A program made the translations under genes and the position numbers. A stretch of 64,000 bases of DNA, taken from assembly GCF_028369105.1 (NCBI RefSeq), contig NZ_JAQNDO010000001.1, positions 5,486,501-5,550,500 on the forward strand, in the 5' to 3' direction. This document shows positions 8,129 to 16,751 of this stretch, piece by piece; the first letter of the stretch is position 1, and each line of letters begins with the position of its first letter. The DNA is from Polyangium mundeleinium. GTDB lineage: Bacteria; Myxococcota_A; Polyangia; Polyangiales; Polyangiaceae. The notes under the pieces are model-generated. The model was not told the origin of the DNA. It saw only the letters and a list, made by a program, of their open reading frames with translations, and ran no database searches.

Positions 8129-9397
8129 ATGACGGCTTCCCCCCGCCTCGCGCCGCGTGATCGCGTGCTCCCCCCGGTCTTCGTCCTCGGCGGCCACCAG
8201 ACCGATTTCGCCAGAAACGTCACGCGGGAAGGCAAGGGCCTGCTCGATCTCGTCGGCGAGGCGGCGACGCTCGCGCTCGAAGCCGCGGGCGCCGAGGCCC
8301 GCGAGGTCGAGGTGGGGCACGTGGGCAGTTTCATCCCCGAGCTTTACACGGGCCAGAGCCATCTCGGCGGGCTGCTCGCCGAGGCGCATCCCGATCTCGC
8401 GGGAATTCCCATCACGCGGCACGAGGCCGCCTGCGCCTCGGGCGGCGTGGCGGTGCTCGCGGCAATGGCCGATCTGCAAGCCGGGCGCTACGACGTCGCG
8501 CTCGTCCTCGGCGTGGAGCTCATGCGCGCGCAGTCGGGCTTCGAATCGCAGCAGAAGCTCGGCGCGGCCGCGTGGGTGCCGCGCGAGACGAGCGGCGTCG
8601 CGTATCCATGGCCGGAGCTCTTCAGCCACGTGGCCGAGGAATACGATCGGCGTTACGGGCTCCGGCGCGAGCACCTCGCGGCGCTGGCCCGGAACAACTA
8701 CGAGAATGCGCGGAGGAACCCGAACGCGCAGACCCGCACCTGGACGCTCTCCGAAGGCGCGTTCGCCGAGGATGACAAGGAAAACCCGGTGATCGCCGGC
8801 CGCACGCGCCGCTACGACGCGAGCCCCGTGACCGACGGCGCCGCCTGCGTGGTGCTCGCGTCGGCGGACTACACGGCCGCATGGGCGCGGCGGCGCGGCG
8901 TCCCGATCGAGAGCGTCGCGCGCATCGAGGGGTACGGGCATCGGACGGCGCGTATGGGCATGAAGGACAAACTCGAAGCGAGCCGGGGCGAGCCGTACGT
9001 GTTCCCGCACGTGCGCGGCGCGGTGCTCGACGCGTTCTCGCGGGCGAGGATCGAGGGGCCGAGCGCGCTCTCGGCCGTCGAGGCCCACGATTGCTTCACG
9101 ATCTCGCATTACATGGGGATCGACCATTTCGGCATCGCGCCGCCGGGCGAGCCGTTCCGGGCCATCGAGGACGGCACGGTCCTGCGCGGCGGGAAGCTGC
9201 CGGTGAACCCGGGCGGCGGGCTCATGGGCATTGGTCACCCCGTGGGCGCGACGGGCGTGCGCATGCTGCTGGACGCACAGAAGCAGGTGACGGGCGCGGC
9301 AGGTGAAAATCAGGTGCCGGGCGCGAAACGCGTGGCGACGCTGAACATCGGCGGGAGCGCGACGACGGCGGTGGTGCTCGTTATCGGGCGGGCGTGA
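8129..9397 (+). CDS. Thiolase-family acyltransferase (acetyl-CoA acetyltransferase/SCP2-type)
   Basis: A 422-residue thiolase-fold enzyme, close to the family's usual length. The nucleophilic cysteine is at about C102 in ACASGG, the catalytic HDCFTISH block lies near residue 320, and the GIGHPVGATG motif carries H370. The N-terminal segment VLGGHQTDF and the long insert after the first motif are typical of the SCP2-type thiolases that lack the second catalytic Cys motif CxGGG. It probably catalyses a thiolytic or condensing step on acyl-CoA in the cytoplasm. The DUF35 partner often found beside such thiolases is absent here, so the physiological substrate is open. Confidence 0.85.
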   Translation: MTASPRLAPRDRVLPPVFVLGGHQTDFARNVTREGKGLLDLVGEAATLALEAAGAEAREVEVGHVGSFIPELYTGQSHLGGLLAEAHPDLAGIPITRHEAACASGGVAVLAAMADLQAGRYDVALVLGVELMRAQSGFESQQKLGAAAWVPRETSGVAYPWPELFSHVAEEYDRRYGLRREHLAALARNNYENARRNPNAQTRTWTLSEGAFAEDDKENPVIAGRTRRYDASPVTDGAACVVLASADYTAAWARRRGVPIESVARIEGYGHRTARMGMKDKLEASRGEPYVFPHVRGAVLDAFSRARIEGPSALSAVEAHDCFTISHYMGIDHFGIAPPGEPFRAIEDGTVLRGGKLPVNPGGGLMGIGHPVGATGVRMLLDAQKQVTGAAGENQVPGAKRVATLNIGGSATTAVVLVIGRA

Positions 9398-9780
9398 TTC
9401 GATCGTCATCGGGGGGGACCCGAAGGCGAAGGGTGAATGCGGCGGAAGCGCGCGCCTGACGGACGCCTGCGCATTCCGTTGGGTCGAGCACCCGTACGAT
9501 TTGCCTGGTTCTCGGGAACGAGCCGCGGGGAGGGGCGCCTGCGCTGCGCCGATGCGCCCGGGACGCCGAGGGCGGCTGCGCGGGGCCTACCCACGGAGCA
9601 ATTTGCGCCCCGGCCATCGCGTCCGATTCAAGGGAAACTCTGGCCTGTCCGGAGGAGCGCGGGCCACGACGTGACCTTCGTCCGGGTTTGCCCGCGGCAG
9701 AACGATTGCATTGCGGGCACAGCGCGTGAGGGGTGGCTCTCGAAGGGAGGGCGTCCTCTCCACGCATACCGGAGGAAGCC
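9398..9780. other. Gene-free stretch before the Cys-rich secreted protein gene
   Basis: About 380 bp with no supported gene on either strand. It probably carries the promoter of the gene at 9781; a GGAGG ribosome site occurs at its right end. I see no clear repeat or terminator in it. Confidence 0.5.
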
Positions 9781-10371
9781 ATGTTGAAGCGCATTTTCGC
9801 CATCGGTCTGACTGCCGTCGCATTCGGTTCTCTCGCATTCGTGGACGTGAAAACCTCGGAGGCCGCCGGCGGGCAGGAAGGCCTTCGCCCCATCGAGCCC
9901 GAGGCCACCTGTGCCAGGCAGTTCGGCTTCGAGGAACTCCAAAACAGCTGCGGAAACCCGCAATCCATGGGCTGGCAGAGGGGGCCGAAGTGGTTCAGCA
10001 TTTCGTGTACGCGCACGGATCTCACATGGAAGCAGAGGGAGTTCCTCGTCCCGATCGAGCTCGGGGTGAGTAGCTCGACCTACGCGGAGCTGAGCTGTGA
10101 AAAGTCCTGCGTCAGCGACACGGGCAACAAGGATCACTCGAAGACCATGGTGGTCCAGGCGCCTTGTCGCGAGTACACCGAAATGGAAACCACGTTCAAG
10201 CGTGACGTGACCGTCCACGACTGCAAGGAGCTCTTGTCGTTCAGCAGCGTCGCCGAGCTGTGCGATGCCAAGCTGAAGGACGCCCAGGGCGCGTGGGCCT
10301 TCGTGGATACGAAGGAGACCGGCAACGTCGTCAATTCCTGCAGCGAGGCGAAGCTTACGCCGCAGCGGTAG
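9781..10371 (+). CDS. Secreted Cys-rich protein of unknown function
   Basis: A 196-residue protein starting at the ATG at 9781, which is preceded by GGAGG; the in-frame codons upstream lack a signal. The first 30 residues form a Sec signal peptide (MLKRIFAIGLTAVAFGS...) with cleavage probably near SEAAGG. The mature part has many cysteines spread along its length, suggesting several disulfides and an extracellular location. No known domain is recognised. It stands 120 bp before the frameshifted transglutaminase-like lipoprotein in the same direction, with a terminator-like hairpin between them. It may be a partner or substrate of that protein, but this is only positional inference. Confidence 0.7.
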   Translation: MLKRIFAIGLTAVAFGSLAFVDVKTSEAAGGQEGLRPIEPEATCARQFGFEELQNSCGNPQSMGWQRGPKWFSISCTRTDLTWKQREFLVPIELGVSSSTYAELSCEKSCVSDTGNKDHSKTMVVQAPCREYTEMETTFKRDVTVHDCKELLSFSSVAELCDAKLKDAQGAWAFVDTKETGNVVNSCSEAKLTPQR

Positions 10372-10386
10372 AAGGAGCCGTCTCAC

Positions 10387-10431
10387 GCCGGGAAGGCGGG
10401 CCGCCCCAGCGGTCGGCCTTTCCGGCTCTTT
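10387..10431 (+). terminator. Terminator-like hairpin after the secreted Cys-rich gene
   Basis: GCCGGGAAGGC at 10387-10397 pairs with GCCTTTCCGGC at 10416-10426 (10 of 11 positions), with an 18-nt loop and a following TCTTT. It lies 15 bp after the stop at 10371. Confidence 0.45.
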
Positions 10432-10494
10432 CCGTCTGTAGCCTTTGGAGTCGAAAACGCGACAAGTCGTTCGTTTGCACGGAGGAGTTCCACC

Positions 10495-11480
10495 ATGGCG
10501 TCTCGTGTCCATCCTGCTGCCCTCTTGCTGATGTTGTTCGGTACGCTCGCTGGGTGCGGCGATGACGCACCGAAGAAGACAGCGATGTGGAGATTTCCGT
10601 GGAGGAAGTCACCGAGAGACGTGGCACCACCCGGAAAAACCTCGTGATATCGGAGGGCCAGTTCACCGCAGAAGCGACGATCAAGCCCTGGTCCTCGTGG
10701 TGGTACCCGACCGTGGACGATTTCCTCTTCACGGAGACGAACGGAGAGCTCTCGCCTCTCCAGAAGTACGACCTCTACAGCAGCACGTTCCAGCACAAGA
10801 CGACGAACGCGGCGGCCTACGAGCGCAACAAGCTGTACGATGCGCGGGCCGATTCATGGTCGGGTCTATGCTTCGCGTGGGCGCTCGCCTCGATCATGGA
10901 GCCAGAGCCGACCAAACCGATGGTTCATGGTTCGCTGCGCTTCAAAGTCGGTGACCTCAAGGCGCTCCTTCTCAAGACGTACGAGGCCGTGACCGACACG
11001 CCCACCCTCGGCGATCGCAACGACGGCGCGTGGAACGACAATTACGCGGACATCCTGCCGCACACATTCCATCGGGTCCTCGTCGCCGAGCTCTTCATGA
11101 AGCGGCGTCCGTTCATCATCGACAGGGACGCCGGACACGAGGTCTGGAACCTGCCGGTGTACAAGGCCATCACGAAGATCACGCGTGACGCGAGGGCGCG
11201 CGACGTCGTGCACGTCCGTACCGTCCTGTTCGTGGCGACCCCCAACGTGAAGTCGTATGATTACGTGGGTACGGAGGTGACGACCCGCGAGTACACCTAC
11301 GACCTCTACGGCGTATGGGAGGGGCGGCGCCTCGTCGTGCGCGCAGGCGCGTGGACCGGGAATTCGCGCGCCGATCACCCCGATTTCGTGGTTTTACGTC
11401 CCGACCCCGTGACACGAGCGAGCTTCAACCCCGAGATCGACATCGCGACCGTGGACGCCATCCTGGGACGAGACCCGTAG
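10495..11480 (+). pseudogene. Transglutaminase (elicitor-type)-like lipoprotein, frameshifted
   Basis: The ATG at 10495, 8 bp after GGAGGAG, opens a perfect lipoprotein signal (MASRVHPAALLLMLFGTLAG with Cys21). That frame then runs into a stop near 10645. From about 10566 the neighbouring frame becomes coding and stays open to 11480. Restoring one base near 10575-10580 joins them into a protein of about 328 residues. The second part carries PWSSWWYP, SPLQKYD and DSWSGLCFAWALAS. These resemble the transglutaminase elicitor family (Phytophthora GP42-like), with the Cys in SGLC as likely nucleophile. It is either a real inactivating indel or a sequencing error. Without the correction, a GTG at 10587 would give a 297-residue cytosolic product lacking its signal. 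The family call is from motif memory and is moderate. Confidence 0.65.
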
Positions 11481-11505
11481 GCGTTTGGCTCGCCAGGTCC
11501 GCCGA

Positions 11506-12657
11506 TCAGGGAAGCGCGATCCGCAGAATGGACGACCCTGAAATCCAGTAAAGGTGCGTCGCGTCCACCGCGATGTCCACGACCACCTCCTGCCCGCTCG
11601 CGAGCACACGCGCGACGTCCGCGCCTGCCTTCGTTTTGCGCCGGAGCCCCGAGCCGCCGGTGTCCACCGTATCCATGCTGAAGTAAATGGCCTCGTCGTC
11701 GGTGACGATCTTCGGCATGGAAAACGCCGTGACCTTTCCACCTTGAAAGACGCTCGTCGCGCCGGAGCCCGCGTGATCGGAGACCCAGACCTTCGTGGCG
11801 CTCGCTTCGACGCTCACCCAATAGACGCCGCTCTTGTCGGCGGCGATCATCCCGAGCATGCCAGGGCCAGGCGCGAGGACCTGCGGAACGCCGCCTGCCG
11901 CGGACACGCGCGCGGCGCGCCCGCCGAGATACTCGCTGAAATACACCATCCCCTCGTGATGCGCGATGCCTGCCGTTTGCGAGATGTTGCCGTACCACTC
12001 CACGTCGGTCACGAGATCCGAGACCGGCCCTCCCGTGACGGGCGCGCGGTACAAGACCTGGGTGGTGGCGATGAAGAGCGTCGCACCATCGGTGGCCAAT
12101 CGCAGCGGCGAGTTGACGTCGACGAGCTTTTGCCCGAAGCCGCCGGCCGGATCCCCGAGCTTGGCCGTGGAGATCGAGTTGCCTTTGGTATTGCACCAGA
12201 AGAGGACCCCATCTCGCTCGACGAGCTCACTCGGACCGTCTTGCCCCTTCACGAAAGGCGTGGGCACGGAGCCAGCCTTGGATTGGCGCATGATGTCCCC
12301 GCCCGTGTTGTTGGTCCACAGGACCTCGTCCGCCGTGAGCGCGATCGAGCTCGGATAATTCTGCCCCGAGGCGAAGAGTTCGGGCACCACACACGCGCCG
12401 CCGCCGCAATATCCGGGGGCGCATTCCCCGTCGTCGGTGCATTGCATGCCGCTGCTCGACGAGGCTCCGCCGCCCGTGGACGACGACGACGAAGCCGGCG
12501 CACCGCCCGCGCCGCCCATACCGCCCGCGCCGCCGCTGCCTCCTGCGCCCCCGGCGGAGTATTCCCGCGGTTCTGGAGTGCATCCAGCGGTAAGGAGAAG
12601 GCAAGCGGTGATGGAGATGTAAAGGGCGTGAGCGAGGTGCACAACTCGTCTTCGCAT
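11506..12657 (-). CDS. Beta-propeller-like lipoprotein with Gly/Ser linker
   Basis: The start is the ATG at 12657, which opens a lipoprotein signal (ITACLLLTAGC); the frame extends upstream without any signal. The product is 383 residues. A Gly/Ala/Ser linker (about residues 30-70) and a small Cys cluster (CTDDGECAPGYCGGGAC) follow the lipobox. The rest has about six repeating blades with phrases such as VLWTNN, LFWCNT, VYWVS, IYFSMD and LYWIS. This resembles the DUF5050/NHL-like propellers common in myxobacterial lipoproteins. It is probably a surface-exposed protein with an unknown ligand. It converges on the transglutaminase-like gene with a 25-bp gap. Confidence 0.8.
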   Translation of the reverse strand: MRRRVVHLAHALYISITACLLLTAGCTPEPREYSAGGAGGSGGAGGMGGAGGAPASSSSSTGGGASSSSGMQCTDDGECAPGYCGGGACVVPELFASGQNYPSSIALTADEVLWTNNTGGDIMRQSKAGSVPTPFVKGQDGPSELVERDGVLFWCNTKGNSISTAKLGDPAGGFGQKLVDVNSPLRLATDGATLFIATTQVLYRAPVTGGPVSDLVTDVEWYGNISQTAGIAHHEGMVYFSEYLGGRAARVSAAGGVPQVLAPGPGMLGMIAADKSGVYWVSVEASATKVWVSDHAGSGATSVFQGGKVTAFSMPKIVTDDEAIYFSMDTVDTGGSGLRRKTKAGADVARVLASGQEVVVDIAVDATHLYWISGSSILRIALP

Positions 12658-12802
12658 TGAACGCGGGCACCCGTCAAGGTGTGTGCCCTGCACGACAGGA
12701 AGAATGTCAGCGCGCGAAGGCGTCCGCGTGTTCGCGGAGGAAGGCGGCGAGGAACGTGCGCATGTCGCCGTGCCCGAGCGGGAGCCGTGGAGCTCCCCCC
12801 GT

Positions 12803-14437
12803 TCACTTCTCGTACATTTTGCCGAATTCGCTCGTGATCGTCGGCGCTGCCTGGTAGCCCGACGAGTTCTCCTCGCCGTACTCGTTGTCGTTGTCACCGT
12901 AATCGTACGGCGGCAGAACGTCCCATTGCGGCAGCGGGATGATGTAGCCAATCGCGTCGTTCGCGTTGTTCACCATCACCTTGATCGAGTCCTTCGGCAA
13001 GACCGCCTGGATCGGCGTCTCGGGGACCGCGTCCGGGTAATCGGCGCCCTCGGGCTTTTCGATGTACGAGCTCCCGTCCGGCTTCTGGAGCCAGAGCTCG
13101 GTGTAGAGCTCGCCGGGCACCGTCGCGATCGCCACCGGGCCGATGTGAATGCCGTTCACCTCGGTCGCGATGACCACGTCGCCGTTCAGCAGGAGGCCGA
13201 CGCCGAGGGTCGGCCGCTCCTCCTCCGACACGCGCTTCCCATCGGACCAGTAGACGTCGCGCGGCATGAGCCCGGAGAGGACCGCAATCGCGAGCGAGGT
13301 GTTCGTCGCCGGCATCAGGAACGCCCGGCGGTGCACCGCGAGCGAGGGCGCCTCGTCCTTCGTCGTCTTCGCGCCTTCGAGCGCCGCGATCGCCGCCTCC
13401 GCCGCGCCCTTGCCGACGTACTCCGCGCGCTCCCACGTGCCCTGCTTGCACGTCTCCATGCCAGCGAAATCCGGGCAGCCGACGATCCCGATCGTCGTCG
13501 TGAGGCCGCCGAGCGGGCCATTGAAGAAGACCGCCGGCGCCCCCGGCCATTTCGCCTCCATCGTCTCGCGGAGGAAATGCGGATAATCCGACGTGAGTAG
13601 GGTGTTGTCCGAGCCGAGCGCCTCGGGGTGGTTGCCCCAGAACACCATGTTCGTGAGGACCGCGTCGCGCTCGTCCCGGAACTGGAGCGTGGTGATGTTC
13701 TGATCGATGACGAAGGGCCTGCGCGTGTCGTTCACGAGCTCCGGCGCCTCTGCCTGCGCGGCCACGAGGTGGGCCTTCTTCTGGCCCGCCTTCGCCTCTT
13801 TCAGCGCGAGGACGGCCTGCTTGACGATGAGATCCATGTAGGCGGGATCGATGCCCGTGTGGCTCGGGCTGCGGCCCCACATGCCCATCGTGTCGCGCGC
13901 CTCGTGCACGTGCGTGGAGGCGACGAGGATGTGATCGAAATCGAGCCCTTCCGCGGACGCGGCCCTGCGGATGTCGAGCACGTATTGCTGGAAATACCCC
14001 ACGAGGTCGAGCGAGACCATGCCCACGGAGATGTCGCCCTGCTGGAGGACGACCGCGCGCGCCCAGACGTCGTCATGCACGCCCGTCGCGGCGCGGCCAT
14101 TGCCGAAGCCCGCGAGCCAGACGCCGTCCCATGTCCCATTGCCGTTCGCGTCCTCGAACGCCTCGCCCTCGTCCCACTGGCCATTCTGATCGGTGTCCGT
14201 CCAGGTCTCGATCGTGGGCGTGATTTTCTGCACGGAGGCGCCGACGTAGAGGTCCCCCTCGGCCTTTTCGCATCCGGCCGCCCCGGGGCAGGAGAGGTTC
14301 GTCGCTTTGCCTTGGTCGTCAGCGATCGGCGTGCGGGCGGGGGGCGCCGGCGGCGATTCCTCCCCTCCGCAGCCGGCGAGCGTGGGGGCGAGGAGCGACG
14401 CGGCGAGGAGGGCGAAGGACGGGCGGAGCGGGCGCAT
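12803..14437 (-). CDS. Neutral/alkaline ceramidase-like lipoprotein
   Basis: A 544-residue lipoprotein started at the ATG at 14437 (lipobox PTLAGC). The mature sequence begins like the N-terminal catalytic domain of neutral non-lysosomal ceramidases: VGASVQKITP, then GVHDDVWARAVVL, VSLDLVGY, and the zinc-site-like STHVHEARDTMG. Later blocks include FWGNHPEALGS and FFNGPLGG. An acidic insert around DTDQNGQWDEGEAF and DANGNGTWDG looks like EF-hand or dockerin-type calcium loops, which is unusual so close to the N-terminus. It is predicted to hydrolyse an amide-linked lipid or a related ester at the cell surface. The C-terminal immunoglobulin-like domain of classical ceramidases seems absent or divergent. 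It lies in the same direction as the propeller lipoprotein, 145 bp upstream of it. Confidence 0.75.
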   Translation of the reverse strand: MRPLRPSFALLAASLLAPTLAGCGGEESPPAPPARTPIADDQGKATNLSCPGAAGCEKAEGDLYVGASVQKITPTIETWTDTDQNGQWDEGEAFEDANGNGTWDGVWLAGFGNGRAATGVHDDVWARAVVLQQGDISVGMVSLDLVGYFQQYVLDIRRAASAEGLDFDHILVASTHVHEARDTMGMWGRSPSHTGIDPAYMDLIVKQAVLALKEAKAGQKKAHLVAAQAEAPELVNDTRRPFVIDQNITTLQFRDERDAVLTNMVFWGNHPEALGSDNTLLTSDYPHFLRETMEAKWPGAPAVFFNGPLGGLTTTIGIVGCPDFAGMETCKQGTWERAEYVGKGAAEAAIAALEGAKTTKDEAPSLAVHRRAFLMPATNTSLAIAVLSGLMPRDVYWSDGKRVSEEERPTLGVGLLLNGDVVIATEVNGIHIGPVAIATVPGELYTELWLQKPDGSSYIEKPEGADYPDAVPETPIQAVLPKDSIKVMVNNANDAIGYIIPLPQWDVLPPYDYGDNDNEYGEENSSGYQAAPTITSEFGKMYEK

Positions 14438-14500
14438 GGAGATTTGGTACAGCGAATCCGCCGCGCTTGGCAAGCGGCGCGTCCGCCCCGCGCGCCCGCG

Positions 14501-15283
14501 TCAATCGTGCGGCAAATTGCCCGCCCAGCGCTGCAGGTGCGAGGTGGGATCCATGAGGTCCGCGCGGCGCTGGTAGGACGCGCCGCTCGCCGTCTTCGCG
14601 CCGCCCGTGCGTTGCGTGAGGGGGCCGGAGAGGTTGCCCTTGTACATCTCGAGGTGGAGCATGTCGCTCGGCACCTTGATGCCCACGAGGTGCCCGACCT
14701 TGGCGATCCGGTCGCCGGCCTTGACCTTGTCGCCTTGCTTCACGGTCGTGAACCGCTGGATCTCGCCGTACCGGATGACGAACGAGCCGTGGTTCACCTC
14801 GAGCGCGTACGTCTCGCAGTAAAACGGATACGGCCCGAGGCTCACCTCGCCGTCGGCGATGGCGTGGACCCACGTCCCGAGCGAGGCGTAGAGGTCGCAG
14901 CCCGCATGCGCGCGCGTGCCGCCGCTCCGCCGTGATCCGAACGAGCGCGGCGCGCTCGTCCAGTTCACCGTCGGGAGCTTGCTGAACGGGAAGCACTCGC
15001 TGCCCGTGACGATGGGCGTGTCGCGCACCGAGGTGCCGACGGGCGTGGCCTTCTTTTGCAGCAAGACCTCCCACGTCCTCGGCCCCACGATGCCGTCGTC
15101 CGGGACCAACCCCTGGCGCCGTTGAAACGTGCGCACGGCCCGCTCGGTGCCGGGGCCGAACTGTCCATCGGGCTTCACGTCGAACCCCCAGCCCGCGAGC
15201 GCGCGTTGGAGGATCTTCACCTCGTCCCGCAGGTGCGGGGATTTGTCGGCGTAACCTGCCGAGAGCCGAAGCGTGGGGTGCAT
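14501..15283 (-). CDS. M23-family metallopeptidase with peptidoglycan-binding domain
   Basis: A 260-residue protein. Residues about 15-75 match a PG_binding_1 domain (LQRALAGWGF..., FGPGTERAVRTFQ, GIVGPRTW). Residues about 120-220 match a LytM/M23 zinc endopeptidase: HAGCDLYA gives the H-x3-D ligand pair, and SDMLHLEMY carries the later His. No signal peptide is obvious, so export is uncertain. It is expected to bind and cut peptidoglycan cross-bridges, or to be a degenerate scaffold. It precedes the ceramidase-like gene in the same direction but is separated by 63 bp. Confidence 0.82.
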   Translation of the reverse strand: MHPTLRLSAGYADKSPHLRDEVKILQRALAGWGFDVKPDGQFGPGTERAVRTFQRRQGLVPDDGIVGPRTWEVLLQKKATPVGTSVRDTPIVTGSECFPFSKLPTVNWTSAPRSFGSRRSGGTRAHAGCDLYASLGTWVHAIADGEVSLGPYPFYCETYALEVNHGSFVIRYGEIQRFTTVKQGDKVKAGDRIAKVGHLVGIKVPSDMLHLEMYKGNLSGPLTQRTGGAKTASGASYQRRADLMDPTSHLQRWAGNLPHD

Positions 15284-15447
15284 GAGCGCATTCTAAACGA
15301 AACACCCGCCCGCGCCGCAAGACGTCGAGAAGCTGTCGTTCCGGCCCACGTTGTGCCACACGCGCCACCACGGCCAGACGCGGCGCGGCGTGGGTCTGGC
15401 CAGAATCGATTTTTCCGCTGGCATGGAGCGTGCTGGAAGGGGTGGGC

Positions 15448-16050
15448 ATGAAACGGATTCACTCACTTGCAATGGTTCTTTCACTTGTGGCGACGACTGC
15501 GTTCCTCCAGGGCTGCGACAAGGGACAAACGTGCGACGCCGCCTGCGGCGCGGGCGGCGAGGGTGGTGAGGGTGGTCAAGGCGGCGCCGGAGGGCAGGGC
15601 GGCAGCGGTGGTCAAGGCGGCCAAGGCGGCCAAGGCGGCGCGGGTGGTCAAGGCGGCGCCGGAGGGCAGGGCGGCCAGGGTGGCGGCAGCAGCGCGCTCT
15701 GCGAGGAGCGGACGGGCGGCGCGCTCGTGACGTTCGAGGTCGTGGATCAGCCGTTCACGGTCTGGATCACGAACCAGGCCTTCATCGAGGAGGCGAAAAA
15801 CCTGAAGGAGATGGGCACGACGCGCATCCCGAACTTCGAGGTGGTCCTCGACGGGCAGGACTGCGATCCGAAGTGGACCTTCCACGTCGACCCCGAGAAG
15901 GTCGCCTTCGTGGACACCACCATCGAGCTCTGCGACGGGACACCGGAGTACGTCGAGGAGCACACGGCCGCGTGGATCGATGAGGTGAAGCAATACTGCC
16001 CGTGGAACGCGAAGGTGACGAACGTGGAGGTTCGTCCGAGCACGCCTTGA
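15448..16050 (+). CDS. Small lipoprotein with Gly/Gln-rich linker
   Basis: A 200-residue lipoprotein from the ATG at 15448, preceded by GGAAGGGG. The lipobox is FLQGC, followed by a short Cys pair and a repetitive Gly/Gln/Ala stretch of about 50 residues. The C-terminal 120 residues hold four cysteines and resemble a small compact domain (TFEVVDQPFTVWITN..., WTFHVDPEKVAFVDT). This domain type recurs in myxobacterial lipoproteins but has no function I can name. It converges on the Mut7-C gene with a 10-bp gap. Confidence 0.72.
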   Translation: MKRIHSLAMVLSLVATTAFLQGCDKGQTCDAACGAGGEGGEGGQGGAGGQGGSGGQGGQGGQGGAGGQGGAGGQGGQGGGSSALCEERTGGALVTFEVVDQPFTVWITNQAFIEEAKNLKEMGTTRIPNFEVVLDGQDCDPKWTFHVDPEKVAFVDTTIELCDGTPEYVEEHTAAWIDEVKQYCPWNAKVTNVEVRPSTP

Positions 16051-16060
16051 TCACGCCGCA

Positions 16061-16540
16061 TCAGCGCACGCGCGCGGCAGCCTCCGCCTCGGCGAGGACG
16101 CGCGCGATGCGCTCCCAGTGCGAGCCCCTCCAGAGCAGCTTGCCGCAGCCCTCGCAGCGGTAGAAGGTCTGGATCCGCGAAAGCGTCTTCGGTGGCGCCT
16201 CGGCGCGCGCCTCGTCCTTCGTGAGCTCGAGGAGCGCGCCGCCGCAGGTCATGCACCGCGGCGGCAGGAGCGGGAGGGAGAACGCGCCGAGGACAAACCG
16301 AAGCTCCCCGGACAACCCCAGCGCGCGCGGCACGAAGAGCGAGCGCACGCGCCCTTCGCGGACGGGCGTGCGCTCGAAGATGCCTCCGTCGGAGCTCAAA
16401 AGGATGCGCCCGCTCTCCCCGGCCCGCGCGACGAGGACAGCATCGTCGATGCCTTGCTCGAACACGGCGTCGTAGCCCGCGGCGCGGAGCCACCGCGCGA
16501 GCCCGCCCAGCATCGCGTCGCAGAAGAACCGCGGCTCCAC
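16061..16540 (-). CDS. Mut7-C RNase domain protein
   Basis: A 159-residue protein in two parts. Residues 1-90 match a PIN-like Mut7-C fold, with FFCDAMLGGLARWLR at the N-terminus carrying the first acidic residue, and LSSDGGIF a second. The C-terminal part is a zinc ribbon with Cys pairs CMTCGG and CEGCGK. The family is named after the C-terminus of the eukaryotic exonuclease Mut-7; bacterial members are probably small RNases, though targets are not established. There is no signal peptide. Alone on its strand between two plus-strand genes. Confidence 0.85.
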   Translation of the reverse strand: MEPRFFCDAMLGGLARWLRAAGYDAVFEQGIDDAVLVARAGESGRILLSSDGGIFERTPVREGRVRSLFVPRALGLSGELRFVLGAFSLPLLPPRCMTCGGALLELTKDEARAEAPPKTLSRIQTFYRCEGCGKLLWRGSHWERIARVLAEAEAAARVR

Positions 16541-16751
16541 GAGGCTTCAGTGTATGCCGCGGCGGGCCGAGCGAAAGGTCACGCAAGGAGAGCGCGGAAA
16601 ACGGGGAGGCGGGCTCGTGTGCATTGACGTGCCCCGCCCCGTGCTCGACGAACATGGCAGTGCGGTCGGGCGGCATGCCGCCGATGCGCGGGCCTCCGGG
16701 GGAGCGCGGGCGAGCCGGGCGGAGCCCGAGAGGCGCGAAAGGGGAGGGCAC

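Noticed and set aside
12720-12805. A 30-codon continuation after the ceramidase stop ending in LREHADAFAR
   Set aside because: It looks protein-like, but it is short, has no independent start support and the ceramidase has a natural-looking end; chance in GC-rich DNA is likely.
15541-15685. CRISPR-like short repeat in the Gly/Gln codons
   Set aside because: It is in-frame low-complexity coding for a lipoprotein linker, with no spacers.
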